This document shows, piece after piece, positions 10,987-22,400 of a stretch of DNA of 64,000 bases (position 1 is the first letter of the stretch; each line of letters starts with the position of its first letter). This DNA is from Megalobrama amblycephala (lineage: Eukaryota > Chordata > Actinopteri > Cypriniformes > Xenocyprididae): contig NC_063066.1 of NCBI RefSeq assembly GCF_018812025.1, forward strand, positions 1,037,192-1,101,191. The letters are read 5' to 3'. The notes beneath the pieces are model-generated. The model ran no database searches. It was given only the letters and a program-made list of their open reading frames with translations, and had not been told where the DNA came from. Both the position numbers and the translations under genes were made by a program.

Positions 10987-11331
10987 ATGGTAAAACAAGC
11001 TCAGCATGTTCTTGCTCAGTTTCAGGTGCTGACATGCTCCTCGGCTGAGGCCATCTCTTCTTCACCCTCTCACACTGGGAATGATGGTCTGGATCTGGTT
11101 CTAATGGATCATGACCCTGAGCTTTACCTTCAAGACCTGCTGGCCTTACAGAGAGGGAATCTGCTCTCTACCTCCTGTGTTGTGTTGATCAACAGAGCTC
11201 TGACGCCTGGAGCTCCAGACCTTCTGGAGTACGTGACAGCCAGACCGCAGAGCTTCAGCGTGGGCAGACAACTCCATGGACTGATGGAGATACGCTGCCA
11301 TACAGGAATGAGTCCTCAAACCCACAACTGA
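10987..11331 (+). pseudogene. COMT/TOMT-like O-methyltransferase C-terminal fragment (copy 1)
   Basis: The open frame reads LDLVLMDHDPELYLQDLLAL then CVVLINRALTPGAPDLLEYV. This pattern (hydrophobic strand, DH, YL.DL, GAP.) is that of the C-terminal half of catechol/transmembrane O-methyltransferases, which use SAM and a divalent metal bound partly by this DH aspartate. The N-terminal SAM-binding half is missing, and no convincing splice acceptor was found before it. It runs opposite to the NLRs. It is probably a retained exon or fragment rather than an active enzyme. The second copy is deleted (58240-58320). Confidence 0.5.
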
Positions 11332-11661
11332 GTTCACATTTCAGCACTTCTGCTTCCATCAGCCCAAAGTCAGAGGGTTTCTGGTTAAATCCCTGAAATA
11401 AGGTCTGTGGTTAACACAAGTTCAAGATATTTTCACGTTTTAATCTGTCAAACAGGAAAACTCCACTCATCCTCTCACCATAATTATTATATGCTTATTT
11501 AAATTTTGTCTTTGATATGATCTTGCAGTTTTCTTCCTATATATAAATGAAATGAATAAAAATCTACTCACTACCCTTTTGTCAAGAAATTATATCAATC
11601 AGCAAATGCTGATGGATCACAGACTTGGAACTTGGAGCAGACAGAGGATCTCACACGAGAC

Positions 11662-11757
11662 GAGGAGACATCGAGGAGACATCGAGGAGACATCGAGGAG
11701 ACATCGAGGAGACATCGAGGAGACATCGAGGAGACATCGAGGAGACATCGAGGAGAC
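11662..11757 (+). repeat. 11-bp minisatellite, 8 units plus partial
   Basis: Unit GAGGAGACATC repeated eight times plus a partial unit, almost perfectly. The second copy of the duplication has a single unit plus the same partial (58482-58500). Because 11 is not a multiple of three but 33 is, the repeat keeps an open frame (RGDIEETSRRH) without being coding. Confidence 0.9.
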
Positions 11758-13067
11758 TAGGAACACACTGGAAACAGGTAAGTATACTTCAAGGGACTCC
11801 ATGAGGTAAGCAGGCAGGTAAGACCATGTGTAATCAAGACTGGACAGTGACTGTGAGTGCGTGTGTCTCTTGTGCTGCTGTTGATGAGGGTGCTGATGGG
11901 TTGCAGGTGTGGGTGATTAAAACTCTGGTGATGACGTGCGCTGTGACTGGGTGATGGTAGAGCCTGGCGTGTCTGTGACAATATCATATTTTAAATGATT
12001 AGGTGGAGGAAAAAGAAAAGAAAAGCTTCACCTAGAGAAGTGGGCATACATTCTCTTTATAGCAGTTTTCTATGGGAGGAAAACACAACGTATAATTAAA
12101 CGTGTTCATATTCTGGGCTCATCTGCTCATAGATATTATGCTTTATTAGTATGGTGTTTACTGAGTTTGGTCTGTTAATATCACTGTCTTAATACATTAA
12201 ACCACATTAAGAGCTTTTTCATGTTAAGCTTTTTAGAAAGTCCCATTTTTTCTTGTCCGCTGGTTGTTGTTAAGCGCGAACATTGATTGCACAAATTGGA
12301 CTGTTTTTTCTTCTAACAAGACCCAGCAGTTTAAAAATTATCTTTAATGTTCATATACTAATTATTATTCAGATATAATCAGCTAAAGCTGATAGTATTT
12401 CTTTACTAATGAAAGAAAGTCTAAAATATATCTTGAGTAAGTGATCTGTCATGTCCTCTATCAGTATATAATGGACACTGATCGAATGAGTTTATTCTCC
12501 ACCTTTTTACTTTTTTCAAAATACAACTTCATTCTAAACATTTTATTTCTACATTCTTTCTGGAAATTTAACGTTTTGTCTTGAAACAATGACTTTATTC
12601 TTAAAATTTAATGAGTTATCAACATCGTATTTCGACTTTCTCAAAAAACTGAGTTTAATCTCGCATTATAATGACTAATCTCAGGAAAAAACAGGTTAAC
12701 TGATATTTCCTGTTATTAGCCCCTCTTTAAAGTCTAGGGGTAAGAAGAGGCAAAAAGAGAACTTGCCATCTCCAGGTCCCAGGGCAAATACAATAATGCT
12801 CAATACCACAAGATTAAACAATAACAAGATTTATTAAACAAATGGTAGGAATTAACAAAGAGACTTCAGGAGGGGAGAGGCCAAAATAAACTAAATTACT
12901 CTTAAAGTTAAGGGATAACTTACCTACCAAAAGAAAATGAAATAAAAATACAAACAATTCCCTAACTCCCTTTCTGCATAAACAGGAGAAAATGATTCTT
13001 AAATAAAATAAAGGCATCCAACTCCCTACAGAACTAGAAAGAAAAGATTTAGAGTAACAAAAAAATT

Positions 13068-13765
13068 AAAGCAACAGAATAGAATAACTGATGTTAACAA
13101 ATAACTCTTAAATTAACTGAAAAACTCAGTACTGCTCAGATTACACTCAAGTCTCAGGATTGCAAAAATTAGCTGAAACACTAGACAGCTCAGGTAAACC
13201 AGACAACTGAAGCCCACTTAAATACACCCGTTAGCTGAAACACTTCACAGCTCTTTACCTGAACACTACAGGCAAAACAATATACACAAAAGAACAGCGC
13301 TGGGACCAGAAGATGGCAGCATCTCTCAGAGGAAGCCTCAGTCTCTCTCCTGGACCGGAAGTCTTCAGATTCATTTGTACTCCACCTAACGAGCTGCAGC
13401 AGGATTCAGGTGGCGCTCATGAGCCTGTCAGGCAGACAGTAGGAGGAGCAAGAGCAGCATAGGAAAAACACAGAGCACACATGGAGAAAACAAACAAAAA
13501 AGATACAATTCATAAAAAAAAGAATTTTTCATAGAAAAAAAGAAATAAATAAGATGATAAATTCCTACGTCCCTATGGACATAACATCCAAAAACTCAAA
13601 AATCAAAACGGGTCAAATTGACCCACAACAGCACATGAGGGTTCAGCAGGAGAATCTCTGCATCTGCTTATGGAGCTTCAATAAAGTGAACTTTTCACAC
13701 AAAAATAGTTGCTCTTAACTGTATATTATTTTATTTACATGCGAATGTAAATGTGGTGAAAGAGA
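13068..13765. other. ~700 bp present in copy 1 only
   Basis: Non-coding AT-rich sequence between flanks that are joined in copy 2 (~59815). No transposon ends were found. The A-rich joint in copy 2 suggests a deletion there, but an insertion in copy 1 is not excluded. Confidence 0.6.
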
Positions 13766-14113
13766 AGATTATAATTTCTAAACAAAAAGCATTAGACTTT
13801 CTAGACCAGAGCAAGTGAAGGAACAAAATACTGTTAACTGGTAAAAATGTTTAGATGGACCAAATATATCATTTACATGCTATACTTGACAATCACATTT
13901 ATGATTAGACACATTTTAATCATTATGGATGAGTTTAATCCAAACATTATTATATTTGTAGGCCTGATACTGAAGATTTCTGCTGACAGACTCATCTGAG
14001 CTTCTTCCTCCTGTTCCTCCTTTAAATAACACAAAACCATCATCTGAATATTAAAGCAACATTAATCATTCAATATCACATGTTTCTGATACTCATGCTA
14101 ACACACATGCTGC

Positions 14114-14119
14114 TTTATT
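14114..14119 (-). terminator. Polyadenylation signal candidate of NLR-B
   Basis: AATAAA on the minus strand, about 180 bases after the stop codon. A second AATAAA is at 14179-14184. The equivalent signal of NLR-C is at 60191-60196. Confidence 0.45.
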
Positions 14120-14300
14120 TAACTGTAAATCTGAGTCTCTTCCACCTGTATGAAACACATTTACACATTAATCACACATTTATTTCTCCTCATAGACGCA
14201 GTAGAGACTCTTCTGTGGATCATCTGATGGTCACTGATCCTCTCATGATCATTTCACAGATTTAAACTGATGTAAACGATCCATCAGGGACGTTTGGTGA

Positions 14301-14307
14301 TTAAACT
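14301..14307 (-). CDS. NLR-B terminal exon: stop codon
   Basis: After acceptor CTTACAG the exon reads A GTT TAA. Joined to the AG left by LRR exon 5 it gives Arg-Val-stop. The 3' UTR continues leftward. The same arrangement is conserved in NLR-C (60378-60384). Confidence 0.6.
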
Positions 14308-15597
14308 CTGTAAGGAGGAACAGAAGAGAAAACAATCAGTGTTCAGTGGAACAAACTGCTAATTACTTATAATTAATGTTTTTTGAGTAAAAATAAGTTA
14401 CATTAAATTCCTGTAATCAGATTAATTACTGACTTTACATGATCTTGCAGAGATTTTTCTCAAACAATATTTGTGTTTTAAATACATTTAAAACATGAAT
14501 GACTTTTCAAACTGAAATGATTCACTTCTACTGATAAAGCAGGTGTTGCTGAATAAAGCTTTATATTTTGTTCTCACACAAACCCTTTATTGCATTAAAG
14601 CTTAATGATAATTTCCTTTCATGAATATCTGAAAGGTTTGTTCTCATATCAGAGGTGATGAAGATCTTTAATATCACAGTGATGTTTCCTCACCTCAGGT
14701 CACAGTTTGAGTCTCGTATCACGTCACGGAGCCGCCGCTTTGAGTCTCCTATCTTATTCAGTCTCAGATCAAGCTCTTTTAAAAACTGCAGTGCTTTTGA
14801 TTTAGTCAAAGACTGAGTTAAAGAAGAAACATCTGTAATGCCACAGTCCAGTAGACTAGAAACAAACAGAGGAAGAGAGATTATCTTACAAACAAATCAT
14901 TAAAGTGAAGAATTTTACTCAAATATAATGTGAACTCAGACTCTTCATGAGATATTGAGTATAAAGTGTTTGTTTAAACTGTTGAAGTGTTAACTAATAG
15001 TATTTAGAAGTATTTAGAAACACAGAAAGTGCAGCGCTATGAATGATGTGACTTGAGTCCAGTTGTGTTAAACTAAACAGTGAACTTTAATCACACTGTA
15101 ACTGCTGTACAGGATAATGATACTAACTATAGTTTCTCCAGCTTGAATTGTGGGTTCTTCAGTAGATCACTGAGGTTTTTCACTCCTGAGTCTCCTAGTT
15201 TATTCACACTCAGGTTCAGCTCTCTCAGGTGTGATGGGTTTGATTTCAGAGCTGAAGTCAGGATGAGACTCTGTTTCTCTGTAATACTGCATCGCCACAG
15301 ACTGAAGACAGAAAGAGAAAATGACTCAAATCCATGATGATCATCTTATTGAAGAGCTTCAGCAGCATTTAGTTTCTTCTCCTTCATGTTTTAACTATTA
15401 GATGTGTCCCTTCTTTATTCTGTTGTAAAATCAGATTTCTGCATGTACACAATCAGTAAATTGTGTCAAATGCTTAAAATGAAACAATTAATGTACTAGT
15501 AAAAAAAAAAACACTGTGACCAATACCGAAAAAGCCAGTCCAGAAAATTTGAAGCAATTTTAAAAGTTTTGAGTTTGAAAGTTTTACTTTAGTAGTT

Positions 15598-15638
<41 letters not shown>

Positions 15639-18600
15639 GAGTTTATGAGTTTGAATGAGTTTCAATGGATTAGAAATAGTACATAGAATGGCACTTCAGT
15701 CTAATTGAGTTTTTGAGTCTAATGGGCTTCCGTAGTTTAAATTTGAATTTTGACAGTTGGAGTTTGAAAGTCTTGGCTCATTTGAACATTCCGTCAATGA
15801 AAGTCAATGGGATTTTTCCGAGCTTTAATAATCATTTTTAGGAAAACCGTAAGTCGGATCAGTTAGAAAAGATATAGCACACTAAGTCAGAACAGTCTGA
15901 AGGTCTGACCCAAGTTTGGAGTTTGTGGAGTTAAAGCTCTAGGAGGAGTTAGAGTCAGAAAATTTAGTCTCAGAAGAAAATACATCATTAAGTTGCTTGA
16001 AAAAGCTAACTTACTGTAATGCTGACTTGAGTCCAGTTGTGTTAAACTAAACAGTGAACTTTAATCACACTGTAACTGCTGTACAGTATAATGATACTAA
16101 CTCTAGTTTCTCCAGCTTGGATTGTGGGTTCATCAGTAGATCACTGAGGTTTTTCACTCCTGAGTCTCCTAGATTATTCTCACTCAGGTTCAGCTCTCTC
16201 AGGTGTGATGGGTTTGATTTCAGAGCTGAAGTCAGGATGAGACTCTGTTTCTCTGTAATACTGCAGTAACTCAGACTGAAGAAAGAAAGAGAAAATGACT
16301 CAAATCATGTTCAGTTCATGTGTGAGTTAAATGAATCATTAATAAATGTCATACAGTCACTAATACACCAGCAAAATCATGGAAACTTCATGATATGAAC
16401 AAAACCAAGACAGGAGCATTTGAGGACACTAGTTACAATCCAAGTCTGGATCCGTCCTCACTCCACAAATAAGTGAATTTATCACTGCAGATTAATATAT
16501 AGGATCAATATAGAAACAATAGAAAAGTTCATATTTAAATGGACAGATTTCACATTTTCAACATAAGAAAATTTTACATGTGAATCAATTTAAGTCATTT
16601 AAAGTGTAGTTTACAACCTCTAAATACACATTTTGCTCAATAAATGAAGATTTAGTGAAAGTAGCATTAGTCCAGTATAACTGTAACTCTGTCAGAATAA
16701 TCTACTGTCATTTGTTACGCTGTTTTTACTCTGTTCTCACTTCTGTATTGTTTCAAAGCAAAGATTTGTCAGATTTCAGCATATAAACTATTTTATATCC
16801 ACAAAGTTCAAATGCTCTTTCTACTGATACACATAACAAGTCGTTAACTAATAGTATTTCTGAATCTTTCTTCAGATGGAGAAACACAGAAAGTGCAGCG
16901 CTATAAATGATGTGACTTGAGTCCAGTTGTCTTAAACTAAACAGTGAACTTTAATCACACTGTAACTGCTGTACAGTATAATGATACTAACTCTAGTTTC
17001 TCCAGCTTGGATTGTGGGTTCATCAGTAGATCACTGAGGTTTTTCACTCCTGAATCTCCTAGTTTATTCTCACTCAGGTTCAGCTCTCTCAGGTGTGATG
17101 GGTTTGATTTCAGAGCTGAAGTCAGAGCAGAACAACCTTCATCTGTCATCCAACAGCAGCTTAACCTACATTAGCAGAGAGAGAGAATTTTTTTCATTTT
17201 GAAAAAGACTTTATTATTAACATTAATCACTTTAAAAAAATATCCACTGTCTACATTATTGGAAAAGAAAAAAATATCAACAACAGAGCATAGACTATGG
17301 AAGCCCGTTAGCTCTAAGTTAGACTAAGCTCCCTCAGACTGTAAACGAAGCTCGGGCGCACCAGATAACACGTCTGCAGCGTCACTGCGGAGTCGTGAAC
17401 GCGGATTGACAACAGACCCGGAAGAGAAGACAATGCTGAATAAAGTCGTAGTTTTTGTTATTTTTGGACCAAAATGTATTTTCGATGCTTCAAAAACTTC
17501 TAACTAACCCACTGATGTCATATGGACTACTTTGATGATGTTTTTATTACCTTTCTGGACATGGACAGTCTACCGTACATACATTTTCAATGGAGGGACA
17601 GAAAGCTCTCGGACTAAATCTAAAATATCTTAATTTGTGTTCTGAAGATGAACGGAGGTCTTACGGGTGTGGAACGACATGAGGGTGAGTCATTAATGAC
17701 ATAATTTTCATTTTTTGGCTGAACTAACCCTTTAACACTCCTGCTTCCTCTACGCCGTGTGTTTCTCTGCACAGGGCCCGAGCACCCAGAACGCGTTCAT
17801 CCCAGCCCTCGTTCACTCCGTAATAGTGATGGGAAGTTCGGTTCTTTTCCGCGAACTGGTTCATTCGGACAGTTCGATTCAATAAACCGGTTGAAAAAAC
17901 CGGTTCACTGGTTCTTTTACGCTCCGACGTAATGACGTCATCCGCGATGACGTCGTCTATCGCGGGCCGGGATGAAAAAAACTTAACACATTCAAATATA
18001 TATAGTCAGTAATCATAACATCAGTCAACTAAAACATTATAATCTGAAGCATTTCTTACAATTTAGTTTTGCATCTAAAGCATCCAAACACATGACATAT
18101 ACAGGCAGTGATGTGCAAACAAAAACTTTTACAGTTATAAAGTAAATAAATTAGTCTTCATCAGAGCAGAAACCATGATCCTCTTACATTACGATTTATT
18201 TGTAATTAAATAAACTTACGTTTCGCCAGATTGGCCCCTTATTCGAGTCCTCTCATAGCATCAGTTGTCCTTAGCTGGTGCTGTGATGTTACTGCTCTGT
18301 AGCTTCAGATCACACGCTGAATCACGCATGCGCAGTATCATCAGTTCATCGGTTCTCAAATCGGACACGTCCGAAAGAAGCGGTTCTCGGTTGTGTACTG
18401 ATGATCCGAAAACCGTTGCAACCGATTCTACCCGAGAACGAGATTGAGATTCGAGAACCGTGAGCGCGATTCAAAAGGAGTCACTTGTTTGCTCTCGCTG
18501 TAGTCTGATTACGTCATGGGCGTCGGAACCATTGTATGCACTTTTTAAGACCAATGATATTGGACCCACTCACTTTTACCGTCTCTAATTCAGCATTTGT

Positions 18601-19421
18601 CTAATCCCCCCCAGGTGATACTCCACAAACAACCAACAGAGCATAAAAAATACCAAAAATAAAAATATTTTTTAAAACATCGCCAAGTAAAACGCTGCGT
18701 TTATAAAGAAATGTCTCTTTACGACCACAACAAACGGGACACTTTTCAAACGCGCATTCCACCTTCGCCTCAGCGCCAGGCGCAAGTCAAACGAGCGCGG
18801 TGAGGACGGGGGACTTTCAGTTGAACAATAGTGAACTGCGGTCAGATGAGATGTTGTCAGGCTATATCAGTAAAGCTCCAATCAGCCGTTAGGCTATAGC
18901 CTACTGTGCTCGAGGCGTGAACTCAAGAATTGCTCGCGCAAATGCGCCGGCGCGCGCTGCAAATTACTTTATTATAGCTTAACTAAAGCGCTAAAGAAAC
19001 TACGGGCATGCGCTATCATTATTCTGAGGTAAATTAAGTCATGGAATTACCAAACATGCGATTAAAGCTGCCTCAAAACTGTGTGCATGTATGTATTTGT
19101 TGACATGGTTTTAAAGCTATTGTTATCCAATTTGTTGGCCTTAAAACGTCTTAAAATGCATATATGTACACCAAGGAAATCAAAATTTTCTCGGGGGAGC
19201 ATGCCCCCCAACCCCCCTAGCATAATACATTTTGTGACCTCGGTAAATATAAAACCCTGCGTACGCCCCTGCTTCTTTTCTATCTAACGAAATCAAAGGT
19301 AATTGTGTATTTCTCCGGTTGTGCGCACTTGGGGACTAAACTTTGTATGCACTAATGTGTGAAAATAAATGGGAGCAAAAACGCGATTGAATGTAAAGGT
19401 TTGTGTCTCGTTGTTCTATAA

Positions 19422-19473
<52 letters not shown>

Positions 19474-22400
19474 GCATAAAAAAAATTTGGAGGGAGGACC
19501 CACCCACATTTTTTTTGCTTCCGACGCCCATGGATTACGTCATTGTTTATCTTCATATCACCTTGTTTAGAAATTAAATAAACTGTCCATGGATTATTTA
19601 TGAAACAAATAAATGTTTCCAATCTTTAAAAAAAAAATAACTTGAAAGCACAACTGCACAACTTTCACTATATTGCTTTTTAAATAACATTAATATAGAA
19701 AAATAAATTTGTAGAACTATTTCTGAACATTAGTTTGATCTATGTACAAAATATTATGTTCATGTTGGCATGTAGTTTATTATGTACAGTATTATATGCT
19801 ATCAATCTGCTATGGTGTATTTGGGAAAGCACAAAAAACATTTGTATTTTGAATTAAGTCATAAACATATTTCCAGTATGTTTTATATTATCACACTGTC
19901 CGATGTTCAACAAAACTTGACTAACGTGCTTTTCGTTCTCTTGAAAAGTTAAACGCATGTGCAGTATCATCAGCTCACCGGTTCTCAAATCGGACACGTC
20001 CGAAAGAAGCGGTTCTCGGTTGTGTACTGATGATCCAAAAACCGTTGCAACCGGTTCGTGACTCGAGAACGAGAACCGTGACAGGCCGTGTATGTTCGTT
20101 CATGTGCGCCGCGCATGCGCACTCATATCAGCTGCTCTGCTGCTCGTGCTCATCATCATCATCATCAGTTCTCTCTTCACAGCAGGTTAAGTCAGTGTAC
20201 TGTTGGATTAACTGAATATGAGGGGCGGTCCATGCCATTGATTACCAACCAAAGGAAACAGTCGTGTACTTTTTACGTGTGAGAAGGAGCACGTCGCAAC
20301 ACAGACGCGTGAGACCAACGCCGGAGAAGGAGCACGTCGCCACCACAATAAATTAATATCTTACCCTCATGTTTTTCCTATGTTTTCGTATTTTCTTTAT
20401 CAATAACTTTTTTCTTTTACTTTCCTGTTCTGATGACACTGGATATATCCTCGATACAAATGGTGTATTGCATGCAAAGTTCTCTGTAGCCTACTGTTAA
20501 AAAACCTAATAATTAAAAAAAAATAATTCACTTTCTCTTTGAGATTAATGACTGTACCAAATTATACACCACCAAACTCGCAATTTTATGTTATGTTCAC
20601 GATTATTAGGCCTACCAACTTCAAATTCAAGCACGTAAAATTTATAATTATAATCTATGCAACATAATATTCTGGGATGTCATTCTGAGCTTTTACTTTT
20701 GATAGTGGTAAGATTTTTAATTAATACAGCTGACTATACAATGTGTGAATAGATCAGCTCACAATATTTGACTATATGCGATATTGTTTAGATTAAGTCA
20801 TTTTAATAGCCTATTATTTTCAAGAAATCAAATAGGCCTATAGCAAAATATAGGAAAATATTCTAATCACAAATTTCATAACAATGCAGGTTCATTTTTA
20901 AATGTTTTAACTAGGGCTGTCAGTAATGATTGTTTTGTTAATCATCTGCTAAATAATTTATTTATTTATATTTTTACATAATTTATAATTTATTTTTACA
21001 TATTTATATATGTTTTGTAATTATTAATATTGCAAAGGGGGACTGATAAATGAAAGTGGGCAAAAGAGGCACATTATTATCACTTTTCCAACATTATTCT
21101 TAAAAGTAATGTAAATTTTGTTTTCAGCAATAGCTTTAGGTTTATTGGCCTCGATGAGCGTGAGACTCCCGGCCTGAGATTGTGTCCCAGACGGAATTAA
21201 ATAATTCGTGAATCTTTGTAAATATTCGTGGCTTATACAGCGGGAAAATTTACTGTTATGTAGTTCGGTTTTGCAGGGTTATTATAGTTAATTAATAACA
21301 AAAACTATTAAAACATTTATGCTAATCGAAATAAACATGAAATATAAGAAAATATAAATATTAGTTGAAAAACTTAAACTGAACGAAAATTATTGTTGCC
21401 TTGTCAATATCGTTTCTGTTTATTTCCCCCTGACTTTCAACTGACGCGATCATCTTTTCATTAACCGACAAGATTAAATTAAATTAATTAAACGAAATTA
21501 GAATTGATAAGTGTCTGTGAATAAAAAGTCCCAGGGGTTTAGTTTTAGCCTACTTGAACAAATAGCAAAATAAACAACAGAACATGAGGATGCATTAATC
21601 ACGCATCTGCAGCGCTTCTGTGAACGGAAAAAAAGATTAAATTATATAAAAGGAATAAATAGCCAATGTCTATGCGCATAACTTAACATAGCCTATCAAC
21701 AAAATGAAAGGGGGAAGAATGCGACAATAGACTAGACTATATGAGTATCGGTTCATTTGAGAAGTTCACAGAAAGGAAACCGAGACGGCAGAAAATTCTT
21801 TGTTTATTTTACGAGCAAAGTTTTCTTTTTATTTGTGAGTGTACAAAACTAATACGCCTATTAAAACCTTCACAGATTCGAATGGTGTTGCATGTGTGTC
21901 TCTCTCAAGTTATTACACCATAAATGTCTGATTATTTTAAGATGTTTCCGCTTTTATAAGAAAATTCAAGTGAACGCGTCGGCGCCTCATCACGCGGACA
22001 CAAAACATATCAGTTTTAGTAACTTGACATCGCAGTTGTTAACTGTCAAAATAACATACATTCAACCAAACATATAAAAGGTTATGTGTGTAAAAGCGTT
22101 TAAATAGTTTAGGGTCCAAATCGACAATTGGGTTTGTGCCAAATTAGAGAGGTAGGTTATAACGCAGGTTTCTGTTTCAGTTTAGATTTAAATGAATTCG
22201 TTTTGGCTTAGGGCCTAACGTTTATATAATATTTTTTTTCATAACTAAAATAGCTATGTAGTGGTTAATAAAATAATACATGGACCGTAAATGGTTCTGC
22301 CACAAACTCAACTGTTGAACTGAACAGTAACAGAGGGTTAAAGGGATAGAGATGTGTATGTTGTCCCAAACACGTATTTCTTTTTCTTTCTTCTCTGGAA

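Larger units (their letters stand above)
9393..14985. repeat. Segmental duplication, copy 1, intergenic/3' NLR block (pairs with 56360-61085)
   Basis: Long colinear near-identical stretch from the candidate promoter through the O-methyltransferase-like ORF, the 11-bp minisatellite, the 3' flank and the last NLR exons. Differences are discrete indels, reported separately. Confidence 0.9.

Noticed and set aside
11552..11809. 85-codon frame with RGDIEETSRRH repeats
   Set aside because: Explained by the 11-bp minisatellite read in three phases; the duplicate has only one unit.
15128..15301. Apparent in-frame TAG at the end of LRR exon 4
   Set aside because: The donor splits the codon (TA|GTTAGT); after splicing it reads TAT, so no premature stop.
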